NCBI GenBank assembly: GCA_937896105.1
Contig: CALBKR010000352.1
Location: 1-9,547 of the forward strand
Direction of reading: 5' to 3'
Source: an uncultured Bacteroidales bacterium
GTDB taxonomy: Bacteria > Bacteroidota > Bacteroidia > Bacteroidales > Bacteroidaceae
Length of the DNA stretch: 9,547 nt
Notes under the pieces: generated by a model
Database searches by the model: none
Told to the model about the DNA's origin: nothing
The model's input: the letters and a program-made list of their open reading frames with translations, nothing else
Part shown: piece by piece, positions 7,222 to 9,547 of the stretch
Numbering within the stretch: position 1 is the first letter of the stretch
Layout of the letters: each line of letters opens with the position of its first letter
Made by a program: the position numbers and the translations under genes

Positions 7222-7530
7222 TCATTTCTTGTCGGCAAGACCGAAAGACTGCCACACTTCGGGTGCGAAATTTTGTTTGATTGGCGTCTTTGTTTCGACA
7301 AAAAGCTCCTTCAACTGTTCAAGACGCTCGTGAGCAGCCTCACGTGCCTCCTTCAGGCGAGCCTCGGCCTCATCCTGCACGGTACCTGCTTCACTCAAAG
7401 CACGGCAGGCAGCCGACAACTTCTCGACATCTATTACTAAACCCCTCTTCGCAAGCGCCTCGGCCTGCACCTTTACACCATCGATAAGAGACTGTGCCTT
7501 GTCGATTGGTTCCTGATAAATCTTGTTCAT
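7222..7530 (-). CDS. Small helical coiled-coil-like protein of unknown function
   Basis: A 102-residue protein that I cannot assign to a named family. It has no signal peptide, membrane segment, Cys pair or catalytic motif. Residues about 5-46 and 51-78 are strongly helix-forming, rich in Ala, Glu, Lys and Leu, and the second block (EARLKEAREAAHERLEQLKELF) shows coiled-coil-like heptad spacing. The tail KTPIKQNFAPEVWQSFGLADKK is compositionally different and looks like a conserved C-terminal motif; short Bacteroidetes proteins ending in NF..W..FG..DK(R/K) seem familiar, but I cannot name them. A promoter fits upstream and the shared palindrome lies 8 bp downstream, so it looks like a real monocistronic gene. 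It is probably cytoplasmic and oligomeric. Confidence 0.72.
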   Translation of the reverse strand: MNKIYQEPIDKAQSLIDGVKVQAEALAKRGLVIDVEKLSAACRALSEAGTVQDEAEARLKEAREAAHERLEQLKELFVETKTPIKQNFAPEVWQSFGLADKK

Positions 7531-7593
7531 TATGATATTTTTTAATGTATAAAAAACGTGGCAAGCACACCACGCCGTGAATTAATCTCTATG

Positions 7594-7624
7594 TAAATTT
7601 AGGCAAAAACCGGGAAGTTTACAA
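7594..7624 (-). promoter_or_regulatory. Candidate promoter of the small helical protein gene
   Basis: On the minus strand TTG (7624-7622) is followed after 20 bases by TAAATTTA (7601-7594), 7 of 8 to the Bacteroidetes -7 box TAnnTTTG. The start of transcription would lie near 7587 with a leader of about 55 nt. That leader holds a small hairpin made from CGTGG at 7557-7561 and CCACG at 7570-7574. Confidence 0.5.
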
Positions 7625-7844
7625 GCACCTATATCACTATACACCAACACTATAGCAGCACACAAATAACTAAAAACCAACGTTTTAAAACTTTGTTAAA
7701 AAATATTAATACAAAAAAACACTTCCATTAAAAAAGGTGCAAAGCGGTTCATTTTCTGCCTAACGCCACCCTGCTCCCTACCCTGCTTTTTTACTTTTTT
7801 ACTAAAAAAAACCTGCAATGTGCAGTTTATAACGAAAATGGTTG
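7625..7844. other. Intergenic region between divergent promoters, no gene seen
   Basis: This is the middle of the 367-bp gap between the small minus-strand gene and the threonine ammonia-lyase gene. It is A/T-rich with long A and T runs (7678-7740, 7787-7811) and has no convincing reading frame. Two things stand out: the octamer ACCCTGCT occurs twice 12 bases apart (7768-7775 and 7780-7787), followed by a T-rich run, and there is an inverted repeat CTGCA-ATG-TGCAG at 7813-7825 just upstream of the ilvA promoter core. Otherwise I see nothing in it. Confidence 0.5.
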
Positions 7845-7852
7845 TAAATTTG
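7813..7852 (+). promoter_or_regulatory. Promoter of the ilvA-ridA operon with upstream inverted repeat
   Basis: TAAATTTG at 7845-7852 is an exact match to the Bacteroidetes -7 box TAnnTTTG, so transcription should start near 7859, about 40 nt before the ATG. A convincing -33 TTG is missing; the best candidate is TGTG at 7819-7822. That position is occupied by the inverted repeat CTGCA-ATG-TGCAG (7813-7825), which extends as AAA/TTT beyond one mismatch. A weak -33 box covered by a dyad fits a regulated promoter. No leader peptide or attenuator is visible in the short leader. Confidence 0.6.
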
Positions 7853-7897
7853 CATTAATGGGCTATTGAATATACAATATTATTAAACCATAATACA

Positions 7898-9094
7898 ATG
7901 CTTACACTCGACAAAATCTATCACGCGTCATACGTCCTGAAGGATGTGATACGCCGCACCGAGCTTATTCCGGCTCCCTATCTGAACAAGAAGGGCAATA
8001 TCTACCTGAAGCCCGAAAACCTGCAGTTGACCGGTTCGTTCAAGGTACGCGGTTCATACTACAAGATATCACAGCTATCGGACGAGGAGAAGGCAAAGGG
8101 CGTTATCGCCTGTTCAGCCGGCAACCACGCCCAAGGCGTTGCATTGGCAGCGACAAAGAACGGCATAAAATCGACTATCTGCCTGCCCGACTGTGCCCCA
8201 ATATCAAAAGTTGAGGCAACAAGAGGCTACGGCGCAGAGATTTGCCTTGTAGAGGGTGTATATGACGATGCCTACAAGCGCGCCATTGAACTCCGCGACG
8301 AGATGGGTTATACATTCATCCACCCATTCGACGACATTGACGTCATTGCCGGCCAGGGAACTATCGGTCTTGAGCTTATTGACCAGATGAAGGATGTTGA
8401 AGTTGTTGTTGTGCCCATTGGTGGCGGTGGCCTCATCTCTGGTGTTGCATTTGCATTGAAATCACTCAATCCCAACATAAAGGTATACGGTGTACAGGCA
8501 GCAGGTGCTCCAAGTATGAAAAACTCTGTTGAGCACAAGCAGATTGAGCGTCTTGACTCAGTTTCTACAATTGCCGACGGCATTGCAGTGAAGCAGCCGG
8601 GAGAGAACACATTCAGTTTCTGCAGCCAGTATGTTGACGGCATTGTAACCGTGACCGACGACGAGGTTTCATCGGCTATTCTCTCAATGCTCGAGCACCA
8701 GAAGATTATCACCGAGGGTGCAGGTGCAGTTGCGGCAGCAGCAGTAATGTTCGACAAAGTTCCCGTTGAGGGCAAGAACGTAATATGCGTTGTATCGGGC
8801 GGAAACATTGACGTTAACATCCTCGACCGTGTAATCAAGCGTGGCCTCTTCACATCGGGCCGTTCGGCACTGCTCAAGGTAGAGCTCCTTGACAAGCCCG
8901 GTCAGTTGGTACAGGTGTCAAAGATTATTGCCGACCTTGGCGGTAATGTCATCGGTGTGCACCACGAGCGCACAAATGCCAATACCGGCGTTACAGGCTG
9001 CTGGATACGCATCGACCTTGAGACACGCAATTTCGAGCACATCAGCAAGATTAAATCGGCGCTCACAAAGGCCGGTTTCAACATCCTTGACTAA
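7898..9094 (+). CDS. ilvA: Threonine ammonia-lyase (threonine dehydratase), short form with ACT domain
   Basis: A 398-residue cytoplasmic PLP enzyme that deaminates L-threonine to 2-oxobutanoate and ammonia, the first step towards isoleucine; it usually also acts on serine. The fold-type II motifs are clear: SFKVRG with the PLP-binding Lys49, the SAGNHAQG loop (73-80), the glycine-rich phosphate-binding loop GGGGL (175-179) and VSGGN near residue 307. Residues about 325-398 form one ACT domain (LLDKPGQLVQVSKIIADLGGNV). The length suits the ACT-containing short form of about 400 residues rather than the roughly 510-residue enterobacterial IlvA with two C-terminal regulatory modules. Biosynthetic or degradative use cannot be separated from sequence alone, so a tdcB-like name is also possible. 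The gene is followed after 27 bp by ridA, whose product removes the enamine by-product of this reaction. Confidence 0.93.
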   Translation: MLTLDKIYHASYVLKDVIRRTELIPAPYLNKKGNIYLKPENLQLTGSFKVRGSYYKISQLSDEEKAKGVIACSAGNHAQGVALAATKNGIKSTICLPDCAPISKVEATRGYGAEICLVEGVYDDAYKRAIELRDEMGYTFIHPFDDIDVIAGQGTIGLELIDQMKDVEVVVVPIGGGGLISGVAFALKSLNPNIKVYGVQAAGAPSMKNSVEHKQIERLDSVSTIADGIAVKQPGENTFSFCSQYVDGIVTVTDDEVSSAILSMLEHQKIITEGAGAVAAAAVMFDKVPVEGKNVICVVSGGNIDVNILDRVIKRGLFTSGRSALLKVELLDKPGQLVQVSKIIADLGGNVIGVHHERTNANTGVTGCWIRIDLETRNFEHISKIKSALTKAGFNILD

Positions 9095-9121
9095 GATTAA
9101 CCATTTAAAAACAAAATAACT

Positions 9122-9496
9122 ATGTTGAAGAAAGTTTATACAAGCAATGCACCAGAGGCAATCGGTCCATACTCACAGGCTATCATCTGTGGCAATATGT
9201 TGTTCACATCGGGACAGATACCCATCAACCCCGCAACAGGCAATGTCGAGGCCGAAGGCATCACCGACCAAGCAACACAGGTAATGAAGAACCTTGCGGC
9301 CGTTCTCGCCGAGGCAGGCACATCGTTCGACAAGGTAGTCAAGACAACCTGTTTCCTCAGCGATATGAGCGATTTCGCAGCCTTCAACGCCGTGTACGCC
9401 GAGTACTTCACAAGCAAACCAGCACGCTCTTGCGTTGCAGTGAAGACACTCCCCAAAAACGTACTCGTAGAGGTTGAGGTTATCGCCGAAATATAA
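9122..9496 (+). CDS. ridA: RidA family reactive intermediate (enamine/imine) deaminase
   Basis: A 124-residue protein of the RidA/YjgF/UK114 family, full length for the family, which forms trimers in the cytoplasm. It hydrolyses 2-aminoacrylate and 2-aminocrotonate, the unstable products released by PLP-dependent serine/threonine dehydratases, and so protects other PLP enzymes from damage. Visible signatures are IGPYSQA (14-20), LFTSGQIPI (27-35), KTTCFLSDM (74-82), and PARSCVAV..LPK...VEVE with Arg102 and Glu117, which correspond to the carboxylate-binding Arg and the catalytic-site Glu of the archetypal subfamily. The gene lies 27 bp after the threonine ammonia-lyase gene with no promoter in between, so the pair is very likely co-transcribed. 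The arginine marks it as a true RidA rather than one of the Rid paralogues. Confidence 0.93.
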   Translation: MLKKVYTSNAPEAIGPYSQAIICGNMLFTSGQIPINPATGNVEAEGITDQATQVMKNLAAVLAEAGTSFDKVVKTTCFLSDMSDFAAFNAVYAEYFTSKPARSCVAVKTLPKNVLVEVEVIAEI

Positions 9497-9525
9497 AAAA
9501 AGAATAATAAAAAAATCATATAAAA

Positions 9526-9547
9526 GAGGGTGACTAAAAAGCAAATT
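9526..9547 (+). terminator. Possible left arm of a terminator cut by the window end
   Basis: GAGGGTGACTAAAAA at 9526-9540 begins 29 bp after the ridA stop codon and has the look of the 5' arm of a Bacteroidetes terminator. After GCAAA, the window ends in TT, which would open the matching TTTTTAGTCACCCTC arm. The second arm is not in view, so this is a guess from pattern and position. Confidence 0.3.

Noticed and set aside
7858..7897. Leader peptide for attenuation of ilvA
   Set aside because: The ATG at 7858 meets a stop after three codons and there is no run of Ile, Thr, Val or Leu codons and no terminator-like hairpin.
8308..8895. 195-residue minus-strand open frame
   Set aside because: It is antisense to the well-supported threonine ammonia-lyase and is low-complexity Ser/Thr-rich with no recognisable features.
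9136..9544. Two minus-strand open frames covering ridA
   Set aside because: They are shadows of ridA, which is complete with all family motifs on the plus strand.

Overview
This window reads as chromosomal DNA from a member of the order Bacteroidales (Bacteroides/Prevotella-like). The evidence is Bacteroidetes-type promoters (TTG-N18..21-TAnnTTTG) upstream of several genes, A/T-rich translation starts without clear Shine-Dalgarno sequences, two lipoproteins beside an outer-membrane TonB-dependent receptor, and the overall style of the proteins. I cannot name the species.

Left edge (1-307): the last 38 codons of an iron/manganese superoxide dismutase end in a strong hairpin terminator. A roughly 150-bp non-coding segment follows. 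It is bounded by imperfect 23-bp direct repeats and can fold into several hairpins, and no protein feature explains it.

Centre (305-7152): a divergent cell-envelope locus. On the minus strand lies a secreted endonuclease/exonuclease/phosphatase-fold enzyme with its catalytic motifs intact. On the plus strand, a Bacteroidetes promoter and an mRNA leader carrying an 11-bp perfect inverted repeat precede three genes: a TonB-dependent outer-membrane receptor, a DUF5689-type OB-fold lipoprotein, and a 663-residue multidomain lipoprotein (two jelly-roll-like repeats around an OB-like domain, plus a C-terminal beta domain on Pro/Glu/Thr linkers). Together they suggest surface capture, cleavage and import of a phosphodiester-containing ligand such as extracellular nucleic acid. 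The ligand is inference. A perfect 44-bp palindrome ends this operon and also serves the convergent small gene that follows.

Right part (7222-9547): a minus-strand orphan gene for a 102-residue helical, coiled-coil-like protein, then a 367-bp intergenic region with divergent promoters, then a two-gene metabolic operon: a short-form threonine ammonia-lyase with a C-terminal ACT domain (ilvA) and ridA. RidA hydrolyses the reactive enamine/imine released by the first enzyme, so the pair is one coherent functional unit. The window appears to end inside the operon's terminator.
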